Source: Anaerolineae bacterium (GTDB taxonomy: Bacteria; Chloroflexota; Anaerolineae; B4-G1; SLSP01). From it: DNA of 33,362 bases. The notes below the pieces were generated by a model, which worked only from the letters and a program-made list of their open reading frames with translations, was not told the origin of the DNA and did no database searches. Positions 9,940-18,746 of the stretch are shown in pieces; the first letter of the stretch is position 1, and each line of letters starts with the position of its first letter. The position numbers and the translations under genes were made by a program. The stretch covers positions 1-33,362 of the forward strand of contig JAFGFB010000028.1 in the NCBI GenBank assembly GCA_016931315.1, in the 5' to 3' direction.

Positions 9940-11221
9940 AGACACCTTCTGCATCCACGACGACCCGCCCCGCCTTGAGCACCGCCGCCACGGGATTGGC
10001 GCCAAAACGATAACCCAGATGCCGGTAATCCGGCACATCGAGAAGCAGCACGTCCGCTGCATATCCCGGCGCCAGGCTACCCACCCTATCTCCCATTCCC
10101 AACGCAAAAGCTGCATTCAAAGTAGCAGCGACGAGCGCCTGCCCCGGTGTTAGTCGTAGATAGCGACAAGCCAGCGCAATCACAAAGGGCATAGACTCAT
10201 TCCAGGCGGTGCCGGGATTGCAATCAGATGCCAGCGCCAGCGCCGCACCCTCCGCCAGCAACGCCCGCGCCGGCGTGTACTCGTGATGCGCCAGGCCAAA
10301 GGGCGTGCACGGTAACGCTACTGCCACCGTCTTGGCTTTTCCTAACAGCGCAATCTCCTCCGGCGGCGTTGTCACCAGATGATCTGCCGAAAACGCGCCC
10401 AACTCCACCGCCAGCGAGGTTCCCCCCAGAGACTTGAACTCATCCACATGAATCTTGAGCGGGAAACCTAACGCCCGTGCCGCCTCCAGAATGCGCCGCG
10501 ATTGCGCCAGGTCAAAAGCGCCATCTTCACAAAACACATCGCAGAACGGCAAGCGGGGCAGCTGTAGTTCCCGCGCCTTCGCCACCACCGCCGGCAGCAT
10601 CTCTTGAACCACCAGGTCCACATAATCGTCCGCGCGTCCCTGATACTCCGCTGGAATCGCGTGCGCCCCCAAAAACGTCGGAACCAGGGTCACCGGATGG
10701 CTACGGTCCAGAGCTACAATCGCTTCCAGTTGCCGCAGCTCTGCCTGAGTGTCCAATCCGTATCCCGTCTTCACCTCGACCGTCGTCGCGCCGTGCGCCA
10801 GCATTCGGTCCAATCGGGGACGCGCCTCAGCGACCAACGCCTCCACCGAGGCGCCACGGGTCGCCCGCACGGTAGACATGATGCCGCCGCCCGCCGCCAT
10901 GATCTCCATATACGTCGCGCCCGCGATGCGCCGCTCAAACTCCACGGCGCGATCTCCCATCCAGATCAGGTGTGTATGCGGGTCCACAAAACCGGGGCAG
11001 AGAACCTTGCCCGAACAATCCATCTCGCGCGCGGCGCTGAAGCGCGCCCGCAAATCTGCCGTCGCCCCTACCGCCAGCACCTTTCCATCCTTGAGCGCCA
11101 GTGCACTATCCTCAATCAAGCCAACATCGCCCAGGGATTCACCCCGCTGTGGCTCGCCCGCGATAGGCGGCACCCCACACAGCTGAGTCGCCGAATGTAA
11201 CAGCAGATCAATATCGAGCAT
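9926..11221 (-). CDS. hutI: Imidazolonepropionase
   Basis: GKVLCPGFVDPHTHLIWMGDRAVEFERRIAGATYMEIMAAGGGIMSTVRATR...; KIHVDEF; ASDCNPGTAWNESMPFVIALACRYLRLTPGQAL. Confidence 0.95.
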   Translation of the reverse strand: MLDIDLLLHSATQLCGVPPIAGEPQRGESLGDVGLIEDSALALKDGKVLAVGATADLRARFSAAREMDCSGKVLCPGFVDPHTHLIWMGDRAVEFERRIAGATYMEIMAAGGGIMSTVRATRGASVEALVAEARPRLDRMLAHGATTVEVKTGYGLDTQAELRQLEAIVALDRSHPVTLVPTFLGAHAIPAEYQGRADDYVDLVVQEMLPAVVAKARELQLPRLPFCDVFCEDGAFDLAQSRRILEAARALGFPLKIHVDEFKSLGGTSLAVELGAFSADHLVTTPPEEIALLGKAKTVAVALPCTPFGLAHHEYTPARALLAEGAALALASDCNPGTAWNESMPFVIALACRYLRLTPGQALVAATLNAAFALGMGDRVGSLAPGYAADVLLLDVPDYRHLGYRFGANPVAAVLKAGRVVVDAEGVYGAA

Positions 11222-11287
11222 AGAGTCCTCCTATGTTTGAACTCCATTGTACATCAAGCCACGAATATTGAAACAACCCACTTTAGT

Positions 11288-11304
11288 CGCGATTTCAAAT
11301 CGCG
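11288..11304. repeat. Short palindrome CGCGATTT-c-AAATCGCG
   Basis: Perfect 8-bp arms around 1 nt, upstream of hutI. Confidence 0.5.
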
Positions 11305-11380
11305 CTCTCTCGTGGCATGCGCACTGCGCGCGCCGCGGTCCCCCCAAGCCCAACCAACACCTTCTCCAAAAGCAAAAAAA

Positions 11381-11538
11381 CTACGATGGCAAACCTAGCT
11401 AGACGAACGGGCCTGTGGGCGATGCAAGAATGCAGAGGGGTAGTTTTTTGTGATTTTTGCGGGCGCAGCCCGCAAAAATCACACCGGGGGAAGGTACAGA
11501 GGTTTTTTCAAGCTATCTAGCCAGTTTTGCCACTATAG
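11381..11538. mobile_element. MITE-like palindromic repeat, copy A
   Basis: Imperfect terminal inverted repeats CTACGATGGCAAACCTAGCTAGA / TCTAGCCAGTTTTGCCACTATAG (18/23 match) around central hairpin GTGATTTTTGCGGGC-gca-GCCCGCAAAAATCAC (11450-11482); A-runs flank both ends. Confidence 0.6.
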
Positions 11539-11544
11539 AAAAAA

Positions 11545-11569
11545 GAGCCAGGGTATCGTTCCCTGGCTC
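11545..11569 (-). terminator. Rho-independent terminator of the lytic transglycosylase gene
   Basis: GAGCCAGGG-tatcgtt-CCCTGGCTC with T6 tract on the minus strand. Confidence 0.85.
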
Positions 11570-11590
11570 AAAAGCTGGCATCGCAGAACA

Positions 11591-12430
11591 TCAAGGCACA
11601 AACCAGCCGTCCTGGCGCACCATGTAGAACCACAGCCCAACGCTATAAGGCTCACCCGCGTCATTGGTACATTGCGCAACAATCGCCGTTGGCAGGACGT
11701 CCTCAGGAATCAATGGATAACCTTCAGGAACCCAATTTACGTCACCAAACAGGAAAACATCTTCCCGGGTGGAATCTGCCACCCAAATCGGTCCACCAAT
11801 CTCCGGCGTCATGACTGCAAACATCGCGCGCCATTCCCCCTGCCCCCGCAACCCATGTCGCAATGCCACCGCATTAACATAATCGCGCAAAATCGTCGTA
11901 GCGAAGAATTTGGGTGCGCGATACATGATCTGATCCCACCCGCCGTTGTACGCCGCAAGTGCATTAAATACATCGCCGTTCCCCTGATGAATGACCGTCG
12001 CCAGAGTGCGGGTCCCCCAGAACAGATTGGTTGCAGGATTCAACAGTTCCGCACGGGACGGACGCCAGTAGAATTCAGGGACTTCACTTGGCATGATCTG
12101 CATCAAGCCCACCGAGCCTACCGGACCGATCGCCTGCGAATCCCCACGGGATTCCATCCACACGAGCGAGGCAAGAAAATCGGGGTCGAGACCGCGGCGT
12201 TCCGCTTCATCCAGAATCATGGGTCCCCACTGACGCACCTTTGGGCTCCAATAGGTCGAGAGTTCAGATACTGAAGCCGGGGCAAACGCGGTATCCGCGG
12301 TGAGCGTATCGGGTGATAGCGCCTCCACCGCCTCAGGTTCCGCAGGCTCATCCATGATCGGTGCAGCTGCCACATTGAACAACAACGAATAAAGGCCCAG
12401 CAACAACCATAAGCGGCGCAATTGCCTCAT
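11591..12430 (-). CDS. Lytic transglycosylase (SLT domain), secreted
   Basis: N-terminal signal peptide; LASLVWMESRGDSQAIGPVGSVGLMQIMPSE ... NLFWGTRTLATVI ... ALAAYNGGWDQ. Confidence 0.9.
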   Translation of the reverse strand: MRQLRRLWLLLGLYSLLFNVAAAPIMDEPAEPEAVEALSPDTLTADTAFAPASVSELSTYWSPKVRQWGPMILDEAERRGLDPDFLASLVWMESRGDSQAIGPVGSVGLMQIMPSEVPEFYWRPSRAELLNPATNLFWGTRTLATVIHQGNGDVFNALAAYNGGWDQIMYRAPKFFATTILRDYVNAVALRHGLRGQGEWRAMFAVMTPEIGGPIWVADSTREDVFLFGDVNWVPEGYPLIPEDVLPTAIVAQCTNDAGEPYSVGLWFYMVRQDGWFVP

Positions 12431-12521
12431 GCACTCCCTCGTTTCAAGAGTAAGGATTTACTCACCCGCATACATGATCTTATAGAGGAAAGTGCTATTT
12501 TGTCAAGCTCAAATCGAATTT

Positions 12522-12681
12522 GCGTGCGTTCCAAATCTAGGGCGACAATCTCAAGCGCTCCTAAGGGGCGTATAAAAAGTGATTTTTCGCGGCGGGGCAA
12601 AACCCCGCCGCGAAAAATCACCAAAAGAAAGGCATTTGCATGATAACGGGCTCGCTTTTTCCCCCAAGTCGAAACGCACCC
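12522..12681 (+). mobile_element. MITE-like element, copy B, with 8-bp target site duplication
   Basis: TIRs GCGTGCGTTCCAAA ... GAAACGCACCC; TCGAATTT at both 12514-12521 and 12682-12689; central hairpin GTGATTTTTCGCGGCGGGG-caaaa-CCCCGCCGCGAAAAATCAC (12579-12621). No coding capacity. Confidence 0.85.
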
Positions 12682-12804
12682 TCGAATTTTTAACGCGACG
12701 TTTACCCGGAATTTATGCGGTCATTTACCCTATTGACTGTTGGCTACCCACGATTATAGTATGCCCCAAGAGATGATTAGCCTACCCGACCAAGGATCAT
12801 ACCC

Positions 12805-14091
12805 GTGAGAAGCCATCCATTAATGCTAACCTTACGTCGCCTGCGTGGCAACGCCCGCGGCTGTGTGCTCACCGAGCCACTTTGGGGAATCCCCTTCAAC
12901 CTCTATGCCCCCTATGCCTCCATCTACATGCTCGCCTTCGGCTTGAACGACCGGCAGATTGGCTTCCTCGCCAGCGTTGGCATGGCCATACAGGTCATCT
13001 GGACTTTGTTGAGTGGCGCCATCACCGATAAACTGGGCCGCAAACGCACAACCTTCCTCTTCGATTTCCTCGCCTGGAGCGTTCCCACCCTCATTTGGGC
13101 AGTCGCGCAGAACTACACCTATTTCCTGGTCGCCGCCATCGTCAACGCCACCTGGCGCGTCACGCACAATTCGTGGAACTGCCTGCTGGTCGAAGACACC
13201 GACCCCGACTTACTTGTGGACATCTACTCCTGGATTTACATCGCAGGGCTGTTAGCCGCCTTCGTCGCCCCAGCGACCGGACTTTTCGTGGGACGCTTTG
13301 GCCTGGTGCCCACGGTGCGCGCTTTGTACATCCTCGCTTTCGTGCTCATGACGGCGAAATTCATCATCCTCAACGCCATGGTTACCGAAACCCAACAGGG
13401 AATCGTGCGCATGCAGGAAACCCGACACCAGCACTTATTCAGCGTTTTGCAGGGCTCAGGTCCCGTGCTCCGGAAAATCTTCCACACACCCGCAACGCTC
13501 TACACCGGCGGTCTCATGATTCTGCTTAGCATTGCCAGCTCTATCCGCGGAACCTTCTGGTCCATTCTGGCAGCCGAAGAACTGCACATCAGCGCCAACT
13601 ACATCGCCCTTTATCCCTTCGTTCGCTCGATCATGATGCTCGTTTTCTTCTTCCTGGTCATGCCCCGCTTACGGCTATGGCAGGCACACAAACCCATGCT
13701 CTTCGGGCTCGCGGGCTTGATTATCAGCCAGATTATCCTCATCCTCACGCCGCCGGGAAACTACCTGATTTTGTTCCTCTCGACAGCCCTGGAAGGCTTT
13801 TCGGTTCCGGCAGCCTATACCATGCTCGATACTCTCACCGTGACCACGGTGAACGCCACTGAACGCGCCCGCACCATGGCGCTGCTCAACCTGGCAGTCA
13901 TTCTGGGGAGCTCGCCCTTCGGCTGGATTGGCGGCGAACTCTCGGCGCTCAACCGCCGCCTGCCCTTCGTTCTGATCACGGCGGTTTTCGTACTCAGCGG
14001 TCTCCTCACCTTTCTCGCCAGCCGTGCCGCAGCCCGTCGCGGCGGCAGCGATGCTGATGTCGGTGTCGCAGCGAGTCAATCCCCCTCCTAA
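12805..14091 (+). CDS. MFS transporter
   Basis: ~12 hydrophobic segments; GAITDKLGRKRTTFL MFS loop 2-3 motif. Confidence 0.9.
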   Translation: MRSHPLMLTLRRLRGNARGCVLTEPLWGIPFNLYAPYASIYMLAFGLNDRQIGFLASVGMAIQVIWTLLSGAITDKLGRKRTTFLFDFLAWSVPTLIWAVAQNYTYFLVAAIVNATWRVTHNSWNCLLVEDTDPDLLVDIYSWIYIAGLLAAFVAPATGLFVGRFGLVPTVRALYILAFVLMTAKFIILNAMVTETQQGIVRMQETRHQHLFSVLQGSGPVLRKIFHTPATLYTGGLMILLSIASSIRGTFWSILAAEELHISANYIALYPFVRSIMMLVFFFLVMPRLRLWQAHKPMLFGLAGLIISQIILILTPPGNYLILFLSTALEGFSVPAAYTMLDTLTVTTVNATERARTMALLNLAVILGSSPFGWIGGELSALNRRLPFVLITAVFVLSGLLTFLASRAAARRGGSDADVGVAASQSPS

Positions 14092-14124
14092 AACCCACTG
14101 CGCCAACAGATTGTGCTAACAAAA

Positions 14125-14156
14125 GACGGCTCAGGTATCATCATACCTGAGCCGTC
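14125..14156 (-). terminator. Hairpin terminator between convergent MFS and HtrA genes
   Basis: GACGGCTCAGGTAT-catc-ATACCTGAGCCGTC, 14-bp perfect stem; minus-strand TTTT tail. Confidence 0.8.
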
Positions 14157-14188
14157 GTGCTGAAGCACACAGCCTACGGGCACATAGC

Positions 14189-15394
14189 CTACGGGCGCAT
14201 TCCCAACGTCAGAGAGAGCGTGATGGGTTCCTCACTGCGCAGCACTTTTACCGAAATAGTCTGCCCGGCACTGGCTTGGAAACTAAGGAAACTGTTGAGG
14301 TCAGCGAAACTATTGATCGGTTGATCATCCAACGCGACAATCAGATCCCCCCCCCGCCCCGAAGTTAGATCGGCGGCGATAAGTCCCGCCAAATCTCCTG
14401 GGCCGCCAAGAGTAATGCCGACCACATAAGCCCCCTGAATCTGCGGCAAGTTATAGAGTTCTTGCTCCGCCAGGGTGATTTCTCCATCAAAAGACACTCC
14501 CATATAGGGGTAAACGTAGCGCCCATCAGAAATCAGCCCCGGAACCACGCGCCTTATCGCAGCAGCAGGAATCGAGAAGCCCACCCCCGAGCCCGTGCCG
14601 GTCGTGCTTGCAATCGCGGCATTCACGCCTACCACCTCACCGTTGAGGTTCAGCAGTGGGCCGCCTGAGTTGCCGGGATTGATGGGCGCATCCGTTTGAA
14701 TGACCTCAGGCAGAGAGTAGGTGCTCCCTCCCATCGTCGTGCCGCGTTGCGATTGCAGGCTGCGCCCCAACCCGCTGATGATCCCCAGCGACATAGAACC
14801 CTGCTCGCCAAACGGATTGCCGATGGCGACCACGAACTGCCCCACCTCGAGCGCATCGCTCTGCGCCACCGCGAGCGGTTCAATCTCCTCTGGTAACGCC
14901 TCTACTTTGAGCACCGCCAGGTCGCTATCCGGATCGGCGCCGACCAGCGTCGCCAGCATCCGCTCCCCGTTGGAGAAGACCACCTCGTAAGACCGCCCGC
15001 CGGTGACAACATGATTGTTGGTGACAATGTAACCCTCACGAGTGTAGACAAAACCACTGCCACTACCGCTAGCGATATCACCGCTGCTCACAATAATATA
15101 GACCACAGCCGGGTTGGCTCTTGCATAGAGGCTAGTGAGTGTTTCCTCCAAATCGGTCTCGATGACCGGAGCAGGCGAATACGCTACCGGGGTCCGCTCG
15201 ACCTGAGCCAATCGCTCCGCTACAGCGGCATCCACCAACGCCTCGATTTCCTCGGCGCTCAACGCAGGTGACACCGGTTCCGTCGTTGCCACAGGAGTCT
15301 CTTGGGGCAGCTGCGGCGCAGTCGAAAGGCCGCATCCTAAAACCACCAGCAATAAAGGCGCCACCAACCATCGAACAAGCGCATTCCGTCGCAT
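14189..15394 (-). CDS. HtrA/DegP-like trypsin-family serine protease with PDZ domain, lipoprotein signal
   Basis: LLLVVLGCGLS lipobox; GSGSGFVYTREGYIVTNNHVV (His), DSDLAVLKV (Asp), INPGNSGGPLLNLNGEVVGVNAAI (Ser); C-terminal PDZ. Confidence 0.93.
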   Translation of the reverse strand: MRRNALVRWLVAPLLLVVLGCGLSTAPQLPQETPVATTEPVSPALSAEEIEALVDAAVAERLAQVERTPVAYSPAPVIETDLEETLTSLYARANPAVVYIIVSSGDIASGSGSGFVYTREGYIVTNNHVVTGGRSYEVVFSNGERMLATLVGADPDSDLAVLKVEALPEEIEPLAVAQSDALEVGQFVVAIGNPFGEQGSMSLGIISGLGRSLQSQRGTTMGGSTYSLPEVIQTDAPINPGNSGGPLLNLNGEVVGVNAAIASTTGTGSGVGFSIPAAAIRRVVPGLISDGRYVYPYMGVSFDGEITLAEQELYNLPQIQGAYVVGITLGGPGDLAGLIAADLTSGRGGDLIVALDDQPINSFADLNSFLSFQASAGQTISVKVLRSEEPITLSLTLGMRP

Positions 15395-15458
15395 TACTTT
15401 TACCTCAAAAAGTCTTCATCACCAGCTCAGAAACCCACATTCCCGGGCTTGAGCACAG

Positions 15459-15492
15459 TTGGAGGCAGCGCTCGTGTCGGCGCTGCCTCCAA
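15459..15492 (-). terminator. Intergenic hairpin, probable terminator
   Basis: TTGGAGGCAGCGC-tcgtgtcg-GCGCTGCCTCCAA, 13-bp perfect stem downstream of the 15503-16171 gene; no clear T-tract. Confidence 0.55.
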
Positions 15493-15502
15493 CATTTTCC
15501 GA

Positions 15503-16171
15503 CTAGAAGCGATTGGACCCTAACATGCCCCGCATGTTGTAACTATTGTTCTGCAGCGTATCATCATCGGTATCAGAATCCAGTTCGGGCGCCAATCCGC
15601 CAAAGCGCCCAGGAGCACCCCGCATAGGTCGCCCAGAAGCGCGCGACCTGGGGAAGAGTTGCATATAGAAAGCCTTGTCTTTCAGCGTATCCACCTGCTC
15701 CTGAGTGACGACACCATCTGCAACAGCCTGCTCCAGTGCCGCCTCAACAGCCACCTGCAAACGCTCCTGGAGGGCATCCCGATCCAAATCGAGTTCCTCC
15801 AACCACTCAGCCAGGGTCTTTTCATTAAGCTCTGCCAGTTCGATGCCTAATGCCTCCGCCAACAAGGTCTGGCGGTCGAGATATGGCGCTACCAACATGC
15901 GTAGCCGCAGTTGATCGTATTGTTCCTGCGTGATCAGCCCTTGGTCAAGCGCCTGGTCCAAAGCGCGGGCATGAGCTGCTTCTTGCGCAGACTGCAAATC
16001 CTCCACGGTGATTCCGAGTTCCTCGGCGAGCAGTGCCTCACGGTCTATGCCACCACGGCCAAACCAATCGCCACCGCCATGCGCGCTGACCACGCCTACC
16101 ACACCTGCAGAAAGCGCCATCACCAACGCCACGACCAGACCACGTTTCCACCATTTGTTTTTGAACATCAT
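15503..16171 (-). CDS. Secreted protein with tandem helical repeats (DUF2680-like)
   Basis: Signal peptide MMFKNKWWKRGLVVALVMALSAGVVGVVSA; repeated LLAEELGI..EDL...ALDQGLITQEQYDQL / LLAEALGIELAEL...AVADGVVTQEQVDTL. Confidence 0.75.
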   Translation of the reverse strand: MMFKNKWWKRGLVVALVMALSAGVVGVVSAHGGGDWFGRGGIDREALLAEELGITVEDLQSAQEAAHARALDQALDQGLITQEQYDQLRLRMLVAPYLDRQTLLAEALGIELAELNEKTLAEWLEELDLDRDALQERLQVAVEAALEQAVADGVVTQEQVDTLKDKAFYMQLFPRSRASGRPMRGAPGRFGGLAPELDSDTDDDTLQNNSYNMRGMLGSNRF

Positions 16172-16345
16172 CGTACCTCCTGCTAATAGTGAGCTATCCC
16201 AGGAAGGAATATCTATCCTTTCCTGATGCTCTGAGTGTATCAGGAACTTGTTAGGAAGTTATTAAGCCTTGACGAGAAAGAGAAATGGATCTTCCAGATT
16301 CAACTCGGCAAAACAAGGGCAGCGTTAAACGCACATACAAACCAC

Positions 16346-17590
16346 TTACGCCACAGACTCAGGTTCCTCAAAAATAGCGCGGGCCTCCTCTAAATAAGGT
16401 GCAATCTCAGCCTCAACTCTGCCTTTAGTCAGCAAATAGCGTGTCAATAGATGCTCAGGGGTAAGATCATCGGGGTCCAGACCGTTGAGACGATCACGGG
16501 CGGCGCGATCAATGTCGCGATTGATTTGCGCAAAGAAAGCCCCTTCCAGCAATGGCATTAACACAGCATCGCGCAACTGCGGTTCCTGATCCGGCGTCAT
16601 AACCACGATCAACCGTACTACCGCACCCTCCAAACGATGTCGGGCAACCTCACGACGTATAGCAGTCAACGGTTCCGGTTCCATGCGCACATCTACACGA
16701 AGCGTGTGAAAAGCTCGTGCTGGCAACTCAATGTAACGCCAATCTGCACGCCCCCGTTCCAGAACAATCCAACAGAAACCCTTAGGCTGCTGCTCCTCTC
16801 CAAAATCCACGCGCTCCAGGCTACCGGAGTAAACCACTGGAGGAAAAGCCGCAGGGTTCAAGTTCTGATGCTGGTGAATATGCCCCAGGGCCACATAATC
16901 CCACGTCGGATCAGCGATTGCGGAAAGCGGTACCGTCACATCCCGTCCCACCATGATATTGCGTTCAGAACCCCAATGCGCATTCTCCACCGAGAAATGC
17001 CCCAACAACACAGTCGGTATATCAGGGGCACACTGCGCCCCTAGCTGGCCCAGAATATCCACCAAAGCACCGCTGACAGCCTGATCCAACGCATCCCGAT
17101 TGAGGTGACGGTATTGCTCACGAGTGAGGAGTCGCTGGTAGACCGGAAAAGGCAGCGTTGCCACCTGTAATAAGCCATGACGGGTCTCCAGGCGCAACAG
17201 GCCCGGGTGATCTGCCACAATGACATGGGGAACTGCCAGTGTGCTGAAAATCTCCACACTGGAAGCCCGCTGCTCCATCAAAGGAATATCATGATTGCCC
17301 ACCAGAAGCACGGTGGGAATCGCGGCTTCAGATAAGCGCCGGATACGTTGCGCGAATTCGCGTTGGTGTGTAGGATTAGGGGTTCGCGTGCGGAAAGCGT
17401 CGCCCGCAAAGAGCACGGCATCCGCCTCTTGGGCAATGGCGTAGTCAACCACCTCGTCCATCCGCCGGAGGAAATCCACCACCCGCAGATTCAACCCCGT
17501 CTCAGGGTCCACACGCCCATAATTCTCCATCCCGATATGCAAGTCAGCGAAGTGCAGAATACGGATTGGCTCAGGCACAGACACCCCCAA
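16346..17590 (-). CDS. sbcD: SbcD/Mre11-like DNA repair exonuclease (metallophosphoesterase)
   Basis: ILHFADLHIGMENYG, ADAVLFAGDAFRTRTP, LLVGNHDIP, LLGHFSVENA, DYVALGHIHQHQ. Confidence 0.88.
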   Translation of the reverse strand: MGVSVPEPIRILHFADLHIGMENYGRVDPETGLNLRVVDFLRRMDEVVDYAIAQEADAVLFAGDAFRTRTPNPTHQREFAQRIRRLSEAAIPTVLLVGNHDIPLMEQRASSVEIFSTLAVPHVIVADHPGLLRLETRHGLLQVATLPFPVYQRLLTREQYRHLNRDALDQAVSGALVDILGQLGAQCAPDIPTVLLGHFSVENAHWGSERNIMVGRDVTVPLSAIADPTWDYVALGHIHQHQNLNPAAFPPVVYSGSLERVDFGEEQQPKGFCWIVLERGRADWRYIELPARAFHTLRVDVRMEPEPLTAIRREVARHRLEGAVVRLIVVMTPDQEPQLRDAVLMPLLEGAFFAQINRDIDRAARDRLNGLDPDDLTPEHLLTRYLLTKGRVEAEIAPYLEEARAIFEEPESVA

Positions 17591-17614
17591 GAATAAGATA
17601 ATCTGCCCGCATCT

Positions 17615-18052
17615 CTATATCTGGCTCTCAATCTTCTCGACACGCAAACCGTGGCGTCCACCTTCGAAAGGGGTGGTCAGAAAGGCGTCCACAATCTCCA
17701 GCGCCAGACCAACGCCCACCACACGCCCACCCATCGCCAACACGTTGGCATTATTGTGTGCCCGTGCCATTCGAGCCATATAGGGATCCGTGCAAAGCGC
17801 CGCTCGCACTCCGCGAACCTTATTTGCCGCTATCGAAATACCGATGCCTGTGCCGCAGATCACAATCCCAAGGTCACCCAGACCGGCAAGCACATTGCTT
17901 CCTACCAGGTTCCCGTAATCGGGATAGTCCACGGAAGCGCCAGGATCATGGGTGCCGGCATCCTCCACCTCATGACCCAATGAGAGCAGATGCGCCTTCA
18001 CCGCCTCTTTGAGATCAAAGCCGGCATGATCTGAACCGATACAAATTCGCAT
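17615..18052 (-). CDS. rpiB: Ribose 5-phosphate isomerase B
   Basis: MRICIGSDHAGFDLKEAVKAHLLSLGHEVEDAGTHD...; ICGTGIGISIAANKVRGVRAALC. Confidence 0.97.
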   Translation of the reverse strand: MRICIGSDHAGFDLKEAVKAHLLSLGHEVEDAGTHDPGASVDYPDYGNLVGSNVLAGLGDLGIVICGTGIGISIAANKVRGVRAALCTDPYMARMARAHNNANVLAMGGRVVGVGLALEIVDAFLTTPFEGGRHGLRVEKIESQI

Positions 18053-18064
18053 ACGGTCACCTCC

Positions 18065-18739
18065 CTACCACGTGATTTCCCATCCATTATGAGCGCGCAA
18101 CCAGGCATTCGCGCGCGAGAAATGCCCACAACCCAAGAAACCCCGATATGCTGAGAGTGGCGAAGGATGCGGCGCTTCCAGGACCAAATGCCCGTGCTCA
18201 GCGATCAAAACACGCTTAGATTGTGCATAGGCGCCCCACAGCATGAACACCAATCCCTCACGTTGCTCGCTCAATGCGGCGATGATTCCATCGGTGAGTG
18301 TTTCCCATCCCAAACACCGGTGTGATCCTGGTCTACCCGCAGCTACGGTAAGCACCGCATTGAGAAGCAGCACCCCCTGATCAGCCCAGCGTGTCAGGTC
18401 GGTAGAGAATTGCGGCGCTGCGCCCGCATAAATATCGCGCGCAACTTCCCGGAAAATGTTACGCAACGAAGGCGGAGCCGGCATCCCTTCAGGCACGGAA
18501 AACGCCAGCCCATCTGCTTGTCCCGGACCGTGATAGGGGTCCTGTCCCACAATCACCACCCGCACCTTTTCGAAAGGGGTGCGCTCCAACGCATAGAAAA
18601 TGCGTTCCACTGCCGGGTACACGATTTCCTGCTCCCGCCGCGCAGCAACAGCATCGAGAAGCTGTAAGTGAAGCCCTGCCTCGAATAAGGGCGTTGTATC
18701 CCGCCAGCCATCCAGGAAGCCCAAAGTTGCGGCGCCCAT
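18065..18739 (-). CDS. ung: Uracil-DNA glycosylase
   Basis: VRVVIVGQDPYHGPGQADGLAFSVPEGMPAPPSLRNIFREV; LEAPHPSPLSAYRGFLGCGHFSRAN. Confidence 0.97.
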   Translation of the reverse strand: MGAATLGFLDGWRDTTPLFEAGLHLQLLDAVAARREQEIVYPAVERIFYALERTPFEKVRVVIVGQDPYHGPGQADGLAFSVPEGMPAPPSLRNIFREVARDIYAGAAPQFSTDLTRWADQGVLLLNAVLTVAAGRPGSHRCLGWETLTDGIIAALSEQREGLVFMLWGAYAQSKRVLIAEHGHLVLEAPHPSPLSAYRGFLGCGHFSRANAWLRAHNGWEITW

Positions 18740-18746
18740 CTGCTAA

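Noticed and set aside
11450-11482. Interpreting the GTGATTTTT...AAAAATCAC hairpins as ordinary Rho-independent terminators
   Set aside because: The GC stem is followed by AAAAATCAC, not a U-tract, on either strand. Three of four copies lie in divergent intergenic regions, where terminators are not expected.
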